Below are positions 44,760 to 54,345 of a stretch of DNA of 64,000 nt, one piece after another (position 1 is the first letter of the stretch; every line of letters begins with the position of its first letter). Both the position numbers and the translations under genes were made by a program. The DNA is from Flavobacterium aestivum (lineage in GTDB: Bacteria > Bacteroidota > Bacteroidia > Flavobacteriales > Flavobacteriaceae), in NCBI RefSeq assembly GCF_026870175.2, contig NZ_CP113977.2:4030001-4094000 (forward strand), in the 5' to 3' direction. Under the pieces are notes generated by a model. It was not told the origin of the DNA. It saw only the letters and a program-made list of their open reading frames with translations, and made no database searches.

Positions 44760-45764
44760 ATGAAAACAAACGCAAATATCACCCAGAAAACATCACTTTA
44801 TTTTTTAATTGGTTTTTTGAGTTTGCTGATAACCTCTTGTGGCTCTTACCAAAACAGTTCTTACTATGAGAACGATGGTATTTATGGCACAAACGGAGAT
44901 AAAATTGTTACAAAAGGAACTCAAGCCAATTCAGCCTCTGTTCAGTACAAAGAATATTTTGGTTCTTTACAAAGTACTGACCAATCATCTGGAGAGATTT
45001 TTACAGACATCAACAATTACAACAACAATAAGAGTATTGCAAATGACAGTATTCAATCTCCAACTGCCGGTTATGCTGGTTGGGGAGGCGGATCACAACA
45101 AACAGTAGTTACAGTTTATCCTGACTCTTATTGGTCTGTTGGTTTTGGATTTGGATTTGGATACCCTTATTACGGTTACGGATATGGCTGGGGCTATCCA
45201 TATTATGGTTGGGGCTACCCTTACTACGGCTGGGGTTACCCATATTATGGCTACGGCTACCCATATTACGGTTACGGATATCCTCATTATGGATATGGTT
45301 GTGGCTATGCTACCCCGTACGCATATAATTACAATTATAGTCGTAGAGGTTCTTCTTATGCTGGTACTTACAACAACACTACCTATGGCAGAAATTATAG
45401 TGCCAGAAATAGCACTTATAGTAGAAACAGCTATACTAATTCTAATTACACTAGAACATCACCTACATTCACTAATAGAAATAGCAACAACAATTACACT
45501 AACTCTAATTACAATAGAAATAGTGGCACATATACCAGAAGTTATTCTCAAGGACAATCCAGAGACAACTACAATCAATACAATAGAATGAACTCAGGTC
45601 AGAACTATCAACGATCTTCAAGCAACTATACACCAAGCAACAATACATACAGAAGTAGCGGCGGCGGTATGTCTAGTGGAGGTGGATATAGATCATCCGG
45701 AGGTGGTGGAATGTCAGGCGGAGGAGGAAGAATGTCCGGAGGTGGCGGAGGAGGAAGACGCTAA
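44760..45764 (+). CDS. Gly/Tyr/Asn-rich lipoprotein with tandem repeats
   Basis: A 334-residue lipoprotein. The lipobox LITSC puts the lipidated cysteine at C27. Residues 143-177 are five tandem G-W/Y-GYPYY units. The second half is low-complexity Tyr/Asn/Ser/Arg and ends in glycine runs (GGGMSSGGGYRSSGGGGMS). No enzyme domain is visible; such proteins sit at the outer membrane. It is 38 bases upstream of a FadL-like porin gene, probably in one transcript. Confidence 0.78.
   Translation: MKTNANITQKTSLYFLIGFLSLLITSCGSYQNSSYYENDGIYGTNGDKIVTKGTQANSASVQYKEYFGSLQSTDQSSGEIFTDINNYNNNKSIANDSIQSPTAGYAGWGGGSQQTVVTVYPDSYWSVGFGFGFGYPYYGYGYGWGYPYYGWGYPYYGWGYPYYGYGYPYYGYGYPHYGYGCGYATPYAYNYNYSRRGSSYAGTYNNTTYGRNYSARNSTYSRNSYTNSNYTRTSPTFTNRNSNNNYTNSNYNRNSGTYTRSYSQGQSRDNYNQYNRMNSGQNYQRSSSNYTPSNNTYRSSGGGMSSGGGYRSSGGGGMSGGGGRMSGGGGGGRR
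45186..45290 (+). repeat. Tandem 21-bp repeat, five units
   Basis: Five head-to-tail 21-base units inside the lipoprotein gene encode GWGYPYY (three times), GYGYPYY and GYGYPHY. Copies differ mostly at third codon positions, so selection keeps the peptide. The in-frame period allows length change without frameshift. Confidence 0.88.
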
Positions 45765-45802
45765 TATTGTATTAAAGATTAACTAACCCAAAGCTCAACC
45801 AA

Positions 45803-47305
45803 ATGAAAAAAAACTTATTGTTATTTGTAATCGGATTATCATTTAGCATGGCTCAATCCCAAGAAATTACGGACGCCATTCGATATAGTCAACCCGATTT
45901 ACATGGAACTGCTCGCTTTACCTCTATGAGTGGTGCTTTTGGAGCGCTCGGTGGTGATTTATCTGCAATAAATGTAAATCCGGCAGGTTCTGCTGTTTTT
46001 ACAAACAATCAATTTGCCTTTACAATGGGCAATTATGACACAAAAAACAATTCTAATTATTTTGGCACTACCACTTCGGCAAGTAAGAACACTTTTGATC
46101 TTAATCAAGCTGGAGGTGTTTTTGTTTTTAAAGACAGAAATCCAAATAGCGATTGGAAAAAATTTAGTATGGCTATCAATTATGAGAACACGAATAATTA
46201 TGACAACTATTTATTCTCTGCCGGAAGAAGCCCAATCAATTCGGTTGCCAATTATTTTTTAAGTTACGCCAATGGAGTTCCATTAAGCTTATTACAGGAT
46301 TCTAATTATGCCAGTCTAAACCACGGAGCGCAACAAGCTTTTCTTGGCTATCAAGGCTACATTATAAATCCCGTAACAGAAACTCCCAACAATTCACAAT
46401 ACACTTCTAATGTTCGCCCAGGCGGAAATTACTACCAAGAGAACAGTCTTTACTCTAATGGATATAACGGAAAACTGATTTTTAACGCTGGTCTTCAATA
46501 CAGAGACAAAATTTATTTTGGGGTCAACTTAAACTCTCATTTTACAGATTATGTTCAAAGTACTAAATTCTATGAGTTAAACAACAACCCATTAGACTTG
46601 AGTTACAAAGTTAAAAGTTTGAATTTCTCAAACGATCTTCACACCTATGGTGCCGGTTTTTCATTTCAAATAGGTGCTATTGCAAAAATAACCAACGAGA
46701 TACGCTTAGGTTTTGCTTACGAATCTCCAACATGGTATAATTTGAAGGATGAATTCTCCCAAAGATTATCTTCTACCAGTAGTAACACAGTAGAGACACT
46801 TCCTCCAGATGTAGTCGATCCTTTAGTAATTAATTATTACGCTCCCTATGATTTACGCACTCCAGGAAGTTTGACCGGAAGTATTGCTTATGTTTTTGGA
46901 AAATTCGGCTTAATAAGTCTTGATTACAAATACAAAGATTATAGCTGCACCCAATTTAGTCCAGAAAACGATCCTTATTTTAGAGGAATAAACAACGCTA
47001 TGAAAAACTCTCTTGGCAGCAGTAATGAAGTAAGAGTTGGAGCCGAATATAAAATTCATAATTTCAGACTAAGAGGCGGATACCGTTTTGAAGGAAGCCC
47101 CTATAATGATTCTTCTACCGTAGGCGATTTAAATAGCTTTTCAGGTGGCTTAGGTTATAGTTTTGGAGCCATAAAACTTGATTTTGCTTACGCCTACGCC
47201 CACAGCAGCTCTCAACAACAATTCTTCACACAAGGATTTACTGAAAGCGCTCACATTGATACCTACAAAAACAATTTTACTATGACTTTGTTATTTGAAA
47301 TGTAA
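45803..47305 (+). CDS. OmpP1/FadL/TodX-like outer-membrane transport protein
   Basis: A 500-residue beta-barrel. A signal peptide (1-19, ending MAQSQ) is followed by a FadL-like hatch segment (TARFTSMSGAFGALGGDLSA then INVNPAG). The C-terminus ends in a barrel strand, NNFTMTLLFEM. Members carry hydrophobic molecules such as fatty acids across the outer membrane; related flavobacterial proteins are often labelled hemin receptors without proof. A strong terminator follows. Confidence 0.85.
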   Translation: MKKNLLLFVIGLSFSMAQSQEITDAIRYSQPDLHGTARFTSMSGAFGALGGDLSAINVNPAGSAVFTNNQFAFTMGNYDTKNNSNYFGTTTSASKNTFDLNQAGGVFVFKDRNPNSDWKKFSMAINYENTNNYDNYLFSAGRSPINSVANYFLSYANGVPLSLLQDSNYASLNHGAQQAFLGYQGYIINPVTETPNNSQYTSNVRPGGNYYQENSLYSNGYNGKLIFNAGLQYRDKIYFGVNLNSHFTDYVQSTKFYELNNNPLDLSYKVKSLNFSNDLHTYGAGFSFQIGAIAKITNEIRLGFAYESPTWYNLKDEFSQRLSSTSSNTVETLPPDVVDPLVINYYAPYDLRTPGSLTGSIAYVFGKFGLISLDYKYKDYSCTQFSPENDPYFRGINNAMKNSLGSSNEVRVGAEYKIHNFRLRGGYRFEGSPYNDSSTVGDLNSFSGGLGYSFGAIKLDFAYAYAHSSSQQQFFTQGFTESAHIDTYKNNFTMTLLFEM

Positions 47306-47327
47306 AATATAAACATCTTTGCATCGA

Positions 47328-47368
47328 AAAACCACTTTTGATATGTTTCAAAAGTGGTTTTCGTTTTT
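47328..47368 (+). terminator. Rho-independent terminator
   Basis: AAAACCACTTTTGA and TCAAAAGTGGTTTT form a 14-bp stem with a short loop, followed by CGTTTTTT. It ends the FadL-like gene. Confidence 0.8.
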
Positions 47369-47500
47369 TAGCATAAAAAAGAATTAAGTAAAACAGCTTT
47401 TGACTTCCATAAAAACAGAGCGATTTTAATCAACTAATCTCTAAAGCTTCATCCAAGTTATTTGATTCAATCTCTTCGTTATGAAAAACTAAACACCTAA

Positions 47501-47580
47501 ATATAGCCCCGATGGTCGCGGCATCCTTTTCTTTTTCCTTTAAAAAAGAAAAGATACAGCAAACAGCGGGAGAAATGCCC
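47501..47580. repeat. Dispersed intergenic repeat with internal hairpin
   Basis: The stretch with TAGCCCCGATGG, GCGGCATCC, a 10-bp hairpin (CTTTTCTTTT at 47526-47535 with 47544-47553) and CAGCGGGAGAAATGCCC is of a type I recognise as recurring between genes in Flavobacterium. It fills most of the 408-base gap 47306-47713, which holds no gene apart from this, the terminator and the rimO promoter. Confidence 0.65.
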
Positions 47581-47673
47581 TTGAACAATCCAAAAACTGT
47601 GCTCAAAAATCATTTTGCACAAACTAAGCAGTCATTTTGAAACAGAAACTGGCAGGGTTTGCCCAAAAAATTG

Positions 47674-47681
47674 TAATTTTG
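47674..47681 (+). promoter_or_regulatory. Possible -7 box of rimO
   Basis: TAATTTTG, 32 bases before the ATG at 47714. Confidence 0.45.
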
Positions 47682-47713
47682 CAAAATTCCTAAATTATCC
47701 GGAATATAATACT

Positions 47714-49027
47714 ATGAGAACGAAGTCTTTAAAAAAGAACAAAATCAATGTGATCACTCTAGGGTGTTCAAAAAATGTGTATGACAGTGAAGTGTTAATG
47801 GGGCAACTCCGTGCAAGCGGAAAAGAAGTTACCCATGAAGCCAAGGCTGAAGATGAGGGGAATATTATCGTGATTAATACTTGCGGATTTATTGATAATG
47901 CCAAAGCTGAATCAGTAAATATGATTTTGGAATATGCTGATAAAAAAGACAAAGGACTTGTAGACAAAGTTTTTGTTACAGGTTGTTTGTCTGAAAGATA
48001 CAGACCGGATTTAGAAAAAGAAATCCCAAATGTGGATCAATACTTTGGAACTACCGAATTACCAGCTTTATTAAAAGCTTTAGGTGCTGATTATAAGCAT
48101 GAATTATTAGGAGAACGTTTGACTACTACTCCAAAAAACTATGCTTATTTAAAAATTTCTGAAGGTTGCGACAGACCATGTAGTTTTTGTGCTATTCCGT
48201 TAATGAGAGGAAAAAATGTTTCTCAAACCATTGAAAAACTGGTTAAGGAAGCCGAAGGATTGGCTAAAGACGGAGTAAAAGAATTGATTTTGATTGCACA
48301 AGACTTAACTTATTATGGTCTTGATTTATATAAAAAACGTGCGTTAGGTGAATTACTGGAAGCTTTGGTAAAAGTAGAAGGTATTGAGTGGATTCGTTTA
48401 CACTACGCTTTCCCTACCGGTTTCCCAATGGACGTTCTTGAAATAATGAAACGCGAACCTAAGATTTGTAATTATATTGATATTCCGTTGCAACACATAT
48501 CGGATTCTATTTTAAAATCGATGCGTCGCGGAACTACTCAGGAAAAAACAACACAATTATTAAAAGACTTTAGAGCTGCAGTTCCTGGAATGGCTATTCG
48601 TACAACTTTGATTGTTGGGTATCCTGGAGAAACGGAGGAAGATTTTAATATTTTGAAAGATTTTGTTCAAGAAATGAAATTTGACCGAATGGGTTGTTTT
48701 GCTTATTCACATGAAGAAAACACACATGCTTATTTATTGGAAGATGATGTTCCAGACGATGTAAAACAAGCTCGTGCCAATGAAATAATGGAATTACAAT
48801 CACAGATTTCATGGGATTTGAATCAGGAAAAAGTAGGACAAACTTTTAGATGCATCATTGACAGAAAAGAAGGCGGCCATTTTGTGGGTAGAACTGAATT
48901 TGACAGCCCAGATGTAGATAATGAAGTTTTAATAGACGCTACAAAACATTATGTAAAAACAGGTGAGTTTGTAATGATCAAAATTATTGAAGCTACTGAA
49001 TTTGATTTATACGGAGAACCTGTTTAG
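47714..49027 (+). CDS. rimO: Ribosomal protein S12 methylthiotransferase
   Basis: A radical-SAM enzyme that adds a methylthio group to an aspartate of ribosomal protein S12. The N-terminal methylthiotransferase domain has cluster ligands C18, C57 and C91 (LGCSKN, NTCGFID, GCLSERY). The radical-SAM cluster is C152, C156 and C159 in EGCDRPCSFCAIP. A TRAM domain forms the C-terminus. The 437-residue start at 47714 (MRTKSLKKNKINVITLGC) is chosen because the in-frame extension upstream runs through the promoter and an intergenic repeat. Confidence 0.95.
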   Translation: MRTKSLKKNKINVITLGCSKNVYDSEVLMGQLRASGKEVTHEAKAEDEGNIIVINTCGFIDNAKAESVNMILEYADKKDKGLVDKVFVTGCLSERYRPDLEKEIPNVDQYFGTTELPALLKALGADYKHELLGERLTTTPKNYAYLKISEGCDRPCSFCAIPLMRGKNVSQTIEKLVKEAEGLAKDGVKELILIAQDLTYYGLDLYKKRALGELLEALVKVEGIEWIRLHYAFPTGFPMDVLEIMKREPKICNYIDIPLQHISDSILKSMRRGTTQEKTTQLLKDFRAAVPGMAIRTTLIVGYPGETEEDFNILKDFVQEMKFDRMGCFAYSHEENTHAYLLEDDVPDDVKQARANEIMELQSQISWDLNQEKVGQTFRCIIDRKEGGHFVGRTEFDSPDVDNEVLIDATKHYVKTGEFVMIKIIEATEFDLYGEPV

Positions 49028-49053
49028 ATCTTAAATTTAATTTTTCACGATAT

Positions 49054-49536
49054 ATGATTTCAAAAACTTTTAAAACAGTACTTTTTGTGGCATTTTTATT
49101 TTTGTCCACAAACACTATTACCGCACAATACGGAAATGGGTATGGTGGGAACGGATATGGTGGAAATGGATACGGCGGGTATAGAAATAGTACTCCAAAC
49201 CAGATGAGTCAATTGAGTCAAACTCCTACCCAATATACCCCAAAAGAAGTTCCAGCAGAAGTAACTGCTGCTAAGATTGTAGAATACTATAAAAAAGAGC
49301 TTAGTTTAGATGCGCTTCAAGAAGTGGTTATCACAAATATTTATACCAAATCGCTAAAAAAACAAGATGTTTTGATAAAAAAAGAAATAAGCGACGAGGA
49401 TAAAACAAAGGAATTTAAAGTTCTTAGTGAAATGACCGACTTAGAAGTAATGGAGGTTCTAAACAAAGACCAAAAAGCTAAATACAAAATCTTGAGTGAA
49501 GACCGAAAAAATAAAATAGAATCTAGAAAACACTGA
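49054..49536 (+). CDS. Exported Gly/Tyr-rich small protein
   Basis: A 160-residue protein. A signal peptide (about 1-24, ending TITAQ) is followed by YGNGYGGNGYGGNGYGG, a short repeat stretch, then a helical, charged domain (about 65-160, with two KK-rich helices and a DKTKEFKVLSEM segment). I do not recognise the domain. It lies 26 bases after rimO and 39 bases before an amidase lipoprotein, so it may share their transcript and act at the envelope. Confidence 0.75.
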   Translation: MISKTFKTVLFVAFLFLSTNTITAQYGNGYGGNGYGGNGYGGYRNSTPNQMSQLSQTPTQYTPKEVPAEVTAAKIVEYYKKELSLDALQEVVITNIYTKSLKKQDVLIKKEISDEDKTKEFKVLSEMTDLEVMEVLNKDQKAKYKILSEDRKNKIESRKH

Positions 49537-49575
49537 TAAAAAACTTTTGAGGTTTTAAAAAATCCAGTTCTATAT

Positions 49576-50481
49576 ATGAAAACAAACTTTTACTATTTTA
49601 TTTTTTTAGCTGTTATAGTTGCATCATGCTCCACTAATCCTTACAAGAAAAGTGAAAAGGTCTATGACACCCAAATGAATTCTTTAAAAGAAACCATTTC
49701 AAAAAAAGAAGCTGTACCCTTAACAAATGAACCTGCCGTAATTATTGATAGTATTGCTTATCGCTATAAAAATCAACTGCTGAATTATAAAGATACTCTT
49801 TCTAAAACCGATAGTAATATTTTACCAAACGGCATTGTATCAGAATGGGTTGGTACCGTAAATTTTAATTTAAGGAAACCTAATTTTATTATTATCCACC
49901 ATACAGCCCAAGATTCGCTTCAAAAAACATTACGAACTTTTACCTCACTAAAGACAAAAGTAAGTGCTCATTATGTAATCTCAAGAGATGGTAAAGTAGT
50001 GCATATGCTCAATGATTATCTAAGAGCATGGCACGCAGGCAATAGTTCTTGGGGCAAAAACACAGATATTAACTCTTCTTCTTTAGGGATTGAATTAGAC
50101 AATAATGGTTCCGAAGCATTTTCTGACACACAAATCAATAGTTTGTTGGCTCTTTTGACTAAATTAAAAAAAGACTACAACATTCCTACTCAAAACATTA
50201 TTGGTCATTCAGACATTGCTCCTACTAGAAAAGTAGATCCAAGTGCATTATTTCCATGGAAACTTCTTGCTGCAAATGGTTTTGGTCTTTGGCCTGATGA
50301 GGAATTACCTTGCCCACCTGAGGATTTCAATGCAGAACAAGGCTTACAGGTAATTGGTTATAACACAAAAAACCTTTCGGCTGCCATTACTGCTTTCAAA
50401 CTTCACTTCATTCAAACTGAAGTCAATAATGTTTTGGACGAAAAAACAATCAGTACCATATACTCGATTTACAAAAAATAA
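49576..50481 (+). CDS. N-acetylmuramoyl-L-alanine amidase lipoprotein (Amidase_2)
   Basis: A 301-residue lipoprotein with lipobox VASC (C18). The Amidase_2/PGRP-like domain spans about 95-235: FIIIHHTAQ (zinc ligand H108), GIELDNNG (E173), IIGHSDIAPTRKVDP (H211, K219 and D221). This resembles AmiD, an outer-membrane lipoprotein that cuts the bond between MurNAc and the peptide during wall recycling. The C-terminal 65 residues may be a peptidoglycan-binding tail. A terminator follows. Confidence 0.9.
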   Translation: MKTNFYYFIFLAVIVASCSTNPYKKSEKVYDTQMNSLKETISKKEAVPLTNEPAVIIDSIAYRYKNQLLNYKDTLSKTDSNILPNGIVSEWVGTVNFNLRKPNFIIIHHTAQDSLQKTLRTFTSLKTKVSAHYVISRDGKVVHMLNDYLRAWHAGNSSWGKNTDINSSSLGIELDNNGSEAFSDTQINSLLALLTKLKKDYNIPTQNIIGHSDIAPTRKVDPSALFPWKLLAANGFGLWPDEELPCPPEDFNAEQGLQVIGYNTKNLSAAITAFKLHFIQTEVNNVLDEKTISTIYSIYKK

Positions 50482-50848
50482 AATTTTCATTTAATCTATA
50501 AAAAGCTTTTTGATCAATTCAAAAAGCTTTTTTTTAATCTGAATCACATCTTTCTATCAATAGATCACTGCTAAAGAAAGGAAAAATTAAGAATAGCATC
50601 CTTTGCAAATCTATCTCTTTTTCATACTTTATTAAAAAAGATTATTTTTACATAGATTTAATCCATTATTAGTATTTATTAAACTGTTCCGCTTTTTATT
50701 AGACAAATGTTTCCTTAGAAATCTGGAATCCCTCAAGTCTTTCTAAATTAATTAATACAGTTTTATAATAAAGCTTAATGGTGTTCCTGATTTAAATTTA
50801 AATAACCAGCAGATAAAAAACCATTTCACTGAGTTTTATCCAAAGACA
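50482..50848. other. 367-base gap without a gene
   Basis: Between the amidase and the DegT gene. It holds the terminator at 50500-50535 and an AT-rich rest that must carry the DegT promoter, though I see no exact TAnnTTTG box. Confidence 0.5.
50500..50535 (+). terminator. Rho-independent terminator
   Basis: AAAAAGCTTTTTGA and TCAAAAAGCTTTTT form a 14-bp stem around a 5-base loop, followed by more T. It ends the amidase gene. Confidence 0.8.
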
Positions 50849-51991
50849 ATGAACAAATCAAAAATATGGTTATCCTCTCCCCATATGGGAGGCACTGAAC
50901 TCGAATACATACAAGATGCTTTCGACACAAACTGGATTGCCCCTATTGGAGCAAATATTACCGAATTTGAACATGACTTGGAAAAATATTTATCTCAAAA
51001 TATTTATGTTACTGCATTAAACTCAGCAACTTCTGCCATTCATCTGGGTTTAATTCTCCTAAACGTAAAAAAAGACGATGTTGTCATTTGCCAATCACTA
51101 ACATTCACTGCATCAGCAAATCCTATTCTTTATCTAGGAGCAACTCCCATTTTTATTGACAGCGAACCGGAAACCTGGAATCTTTGTCCCATTGCTTTAG
51201 AAGAAGCCATTCTAGACACTATTTCTAAAGGAAAAATACCAAAAGCAATAATTACTGTACACTTATACGGTGTTCCCTATAAAATTGACGAAATAAGAAC
51301 CATTGCCGATAAATACAAAATCCCAATTTTGGAAGATAGTGCCGAGGCCTTGGGAAGTAGCTACAAAGGACAAAAATGTGGTACTTTTGGAGATGTTGGC
51401 GTTTTTTCATTCAATGGAAACAAAATCATAACCACTTCAGGAGGTGGAGCTATTGTCACCTCAAATTATCAATTAAAGAAAAAAGCGCAATTTCTGGCGT
51501 CACAATCAAAAGATGAAGCTCCTCATTATCAACACAGCGAATTAGGATACAACTATCAAATGAGTAATATTTGTGCTGGTATCGGACGAGGACAAATGAA
51601 AGTATTGAATCAACATATTGCTTTAAGAAGAGCGATGCATGATTTTTATGTTTCGCTTTTTGAAAATATTCCCGGAATCGCTGTTTTCTCTACAACAAAT
51701 CCAGACAGCTTCTCTAATTATTGGTTGACATCTATTCTTGTAAATCCTGATGAAACCAAAAACGGAATCGATCGGGAAACCATACGATTGGCATTATTGG
51801 ATTCTGATATAGAATGCAGACCTTTATGGAAACCCATGCACCTGCAACCACTTTATGAAAACTATCCATTTTATGGAAATAAAGTTGCCGAAACATTGTT
51901 TGAGAGAGGACTTAGTTTGCCTTCAGGCTCCAATCTGACTGACTCTGACAGAGATCGTATACAAACCATTTTATTAAAACTATTGTCCTAA
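50849..51991 (+). CDS. DegT/DnrJ/EryC1/StrS-family aminotransferase
   Basis: A 380-residue PLP enzyme that makes amino-sugars from keto nucleotide sugars. NSATSAIHLGL near residue 58 binds the PLP phosphate, ILEDSAEALGSSY the pyridinium nitrogen, and NGNKIITTSGGGA carries the PLP lysine K192. WLSSPHMGGTE at the start is seen in PglE/WlaK-like enzymes for diacetamido-sugars. It stands alone, far from the glycan locus at the window start, yet likely feeds surface-glycan synthesis. Confidence 0.87.
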   Translation: MNKSKIWLSSPHMGGTELEYIQDAFDTNWIAPIGANITEFEHDLEKYLSQNIYVTALNSATSAIHLGLILLNVKKDDVVICQSLTFTASANPILYLGATPIFIDSEPETWNLCPIALEEAILDTISKGKIPKAIITVHLYGVPYKIDEIRTIADKYKIPILEDSAEALGSSYKGQKCGTFGDVGVFSFNGNKIITTSGGGAIVTSNYQLKKKAQFLASQSKDEAPHYQHSELGYNYQMSNICAGIGRGQMKVLNQHIALRRAMHDFYVSLFENIPGIAVFSTTNPDSFSNYWLTSILVNPDETKNGIDRETIRLALLDSDIECRPLWKPMHLQPLYENYPFYGNKVAETLFERGLSLPSGSNLTDSDRDRIQTILLKLLS

Positions 51992-52040
51992 ATAAAATTT
52001 ATATTCTTTAAAAAACAAATATTTTAAGGTATTTTAGAAC

Positions 52041-52076
52041 AAAAAAGCTGTCAAAACCATTACGGATCCTGACAGC
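52041..52076 (-). terminator. Rho-independent terminator of the porin gene
   Basis: GCTGTCA (52047-52053) and TGACAGC (52070-52076) form a 7-bp stem. On the minus strand a run of six T follows. It lies 22 bases after the porin stop, between convergent genes. Confidence 0.65.
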
Positions 52077-52098
52077 AAAAAAGTGATCACTCCTAAAC

Positions 52099-53193
52099 TT
52101 AGAATGTATAAGTAACAGCCGCCAAAGCGTATTTATTTACTCCTTTTAATGCGCCATCTTTGTCTTCAAAAATATCATTTGAAGCAGAGTCTATTCTAAA
52201 TTCAGGTATAATCGTTAAGTTCCCCAATTTATAATTCAAGGATAACGTATTACCAATTATAGAATAACCGGCTAGAACTCCAATTGAAGCAGCAGCCTCC
52301 TTAGAATTCATATACTCCAACCTATAGGCCAATAATAGAGCAGGATTGAATGTATAAGTAGGATATAAAACCAATGAAAACCATTTCCCATCTAAATTAC
52401 TATCAACACTATTATTAGTAATAGCATATGTCCCATTGAAACCAATAGTAAATTTATCTCCTAATTTTTTGGACCCAACAAAATCAAACTGAGTTTTATC
52501 TTCATCCGAAGGTGCTATAACTTTACCATCTTCATCTCTTATAGGACTTCCGTTAGAAACACCAGAAGATACGTTAAGATAAACGCTTCCAGTTTCACCA
52601 GCATAAGCCATTTGCCCAATGAAGGTTTTTGCATTTGTACCTGTTTCCATAGTCGATTTAAAATCAGTAGGATTCGTAATTCCTGCCATAAAACTAAACT
52701 TCCCCAAAGTATATTGCCCTTTTATTCCAGTATTAAAAAATGGTCCGTAAGTAAAAGCATAAGACATACTGTAGTTCTTATTATCAACAGCGTCTAGCAA
52801 CTCATAGCCAATATGAGTTCCAAATGTACCTGCAGTGACTTTAAAACTATCTGAAATATCATAAGCAAATATCAATTGTTTAATCATAAATGAATATTGA
52901 TTATCATTATAAGTAAACTCTTTCGCTCTGCTTCCAAATCCTAAATCTACAAAAACCGAAGCTTTTTTCCATTTATGGGAACCTTCTAAAGAGACCATTC
53001 CTAATTCAAAAGAATTATCCGCATTAGTAAAACTAGTATACCCATTTGAGATTCCTGAAAAATCATATTTATAATATGCATCTGCAGACCCTCCAAATGT
53101 GGTTGCCGGACATGTTGTTGACACTTCTGATTCCTGTGCAAAAGCCATACTTGTTATTAGCATTAATCCTATAATTTTCACTCCTTTTTTCAT
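52099..53193 (-). CDS. Outer-membrane beta-barrel porin (OmpL/BBP2-like)
   Basis: A 364-residue barrel protein with signal peptide 1-19 (ending MAFAQ). Repeated strands with aromatic ends and the final AAVTYTF closing strand mark an outer-membrane barrel. FGGSADAYYKYDFSG at the start and GTFGTHIGYELLDA are typical of the putative beta-barrel porin-2 family. It likely passes small solutes. A large AT-rich upstream gap suggests complex regulation, but no operator is visible. Confidence 0.78.
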   Translation of the reverse strand: MKKGVKIIGLMLITSMAFAQESEVSTTCPATTFGGSADAYYKYDFSGISNGYTSFTNADNSFELGMVSLEGSHKWKKASVFVDLGFGSRAKEFTYNDNQYSFMIKQLIFAYDISDSFKVTAGTFGTHIGYELLDAVDNKNYSMSYAFTYGPFFNTGIKGQYTLGKFSFMAGITNPTDFKSTMETGTNAKTFIGQMAYAGETGSVYLNVSSGVSNGSPIRDEDGKVIAPSDEDKTQFDFVGSKKLGDKFTIGFNGTYAITNNSVDSNLDGKWFSLVLYPTYTFNPALLLAYRLEYMNSKEAAASIGVLAGYSIIGNTLSLNYKLGNLTIIPEFRIDSASNDIFEDKDGALKGVNKYALAAVTYTF

Positions 53194-53800
53194 GCGTAAT
53201 TGGTTTTTAATTAGTAGTTAAATTACTCTTTATTAATTGGTTTTGGTTATTCATTGGAGTGAAATTATTAACTTTTCGTTCACATAAAAGTTTTTTTTGA
53301 ATTTTTAGAGAAGAATTATCGATATCTAAATATCACCAAAAAATAATATGCATTTTCTTTTTTTCGATGCTTATTTTACAAATTCAATAATCAGTATTTT
53401 TTACAAATACCCCATTAAATTTTTACGCAAAAACCAAACTTGAAACAAAAAACACAAGAAAATCATCAATAAACAATACAGAATAAAAAAGCACCCATAA
53501 ATAAAACAGGGGTATTTGTTTTAAATAAAAAATATAAAGAACAAGAAAAACACTTTTCCAGCACAGAACAATACACAAACACTATACTCCAAAAAGACAT
53601 AAAACAGCTCAAAAACCTCATATACCGTCTTGTATCCATTTGTTAGTCCTGTCTTTTATAATTAAATTTGAGATATAGAAAACAGCCTATTTAAAAAGTT
53701 AGATTTATAAATAAAACTGCTTTTATAATTTTTTACAACTTTGTCTTTTTCAAATGTAAAAAGAGCGATACAACTGCAAAAACTTATAAATTATAAAAAA
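53194..53800. other. 607-base AT-rich gap between divergent genes
   Basis: No credible open frame. It must hold promoters for the porin gene (minus) and the small exported protein (plus). ACAAATACCCC at 53403-53413 and its exact reverse complement at 53509-53519 form an 11-bp inverted repeat 95 bases apart. No exact TAnnTTTG is evident on either strand near the starts. Confidence 0.55.
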
Positions 53801-54280
53801 ATGAAAAACATATTAACCCTAATAATTGCATTAGCTACTGTCCAAATTTTTGCGCAAACACATGAAATCATTAAGCATAATGGCGAAAAATTAGACATAA
53901 ACTTTATAAAAATTGAAAACAATCTCATTTACTATTCACTACCCTCCAGTACTGAAGAGAAAAAAATAAGCAAATACGCAGTAGCTCAACTAAATGATAA
54001 ATCAAAAAATAATTCACAGACTATATCTGAAAAAATCTATTTGACAAAGAAATCAGACTATAAAAAGGTGATTATACTAAAAGAATCAGAAACCGTTGGT
54101 CTAAAAAAGTCTAATGACCTGAGTAGTTTTTGGGGTAAAATAAAAGGTCAATCAAGAATAGCATTATTAGAAATGGGAGAAAAACGACTAAAAGAAAATG
54201 CTGCGCTAAAAGGCGAGCCATTTATAGTAATACTATCGAACAAGGCTGATGACTTAAGAGCAATCACTTTTACCTACTAA
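53801..54280 (+). CDS. Exported protein of unknown function
   Basis: A 159-residue protein with signal peptide 1-19 (MKNILTLIIALATVQIFAQ). Mature part: a small beta-rich start (HEIIKHNGEKLDINFIKI) often seen in flavobacterial exported proteins, then a charged domain with AALKGEPFIVILS. I do not recognise the family. The ATG at 53801 is preferred since it gives a clean signal peptide; an upstream start at 53741 would not. A terminator lies 66 bases after. Confidence 0.7.
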   Translation: MKNILTLIIALATVQIFAQTHEIIKHNGEKLDINFIKIENNLIYYSLPSSTEEKKISKYAVAQLNDKSKNNSQTISEKIYLTKKSDYKKVIILKESETVGLKKSNDLSSFWGKIKGQSRIALLEMGEKRLKENAALKGEPFIVILSNKADDLRAITFTY

Positions 54281-54345
54281 AAGTTACTAATCATTTTTGG
54301 ATACAATATTTATCTTGCATCAAAAAGCTCACACAAAATAAAACT

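Noticed and set aside
45186..45290. Tandem repeat considered as a CRISPR array
   Set aside because: Units are directly adjacent without spacers, are in frame with the lipoprotein gene and differ at synonymous positions.
45093..45591. Open frames overlapping the Gly/Tyr-rich lipoprotein gene
   Set aside because: They arise from the low-complexity repeat in other frames.
47615..47713. Longer rimO with 33 extra residues
   Set aside because: The extension covers a TAnnTTTG box and part of an intergenic stretch and does not look like RimO.
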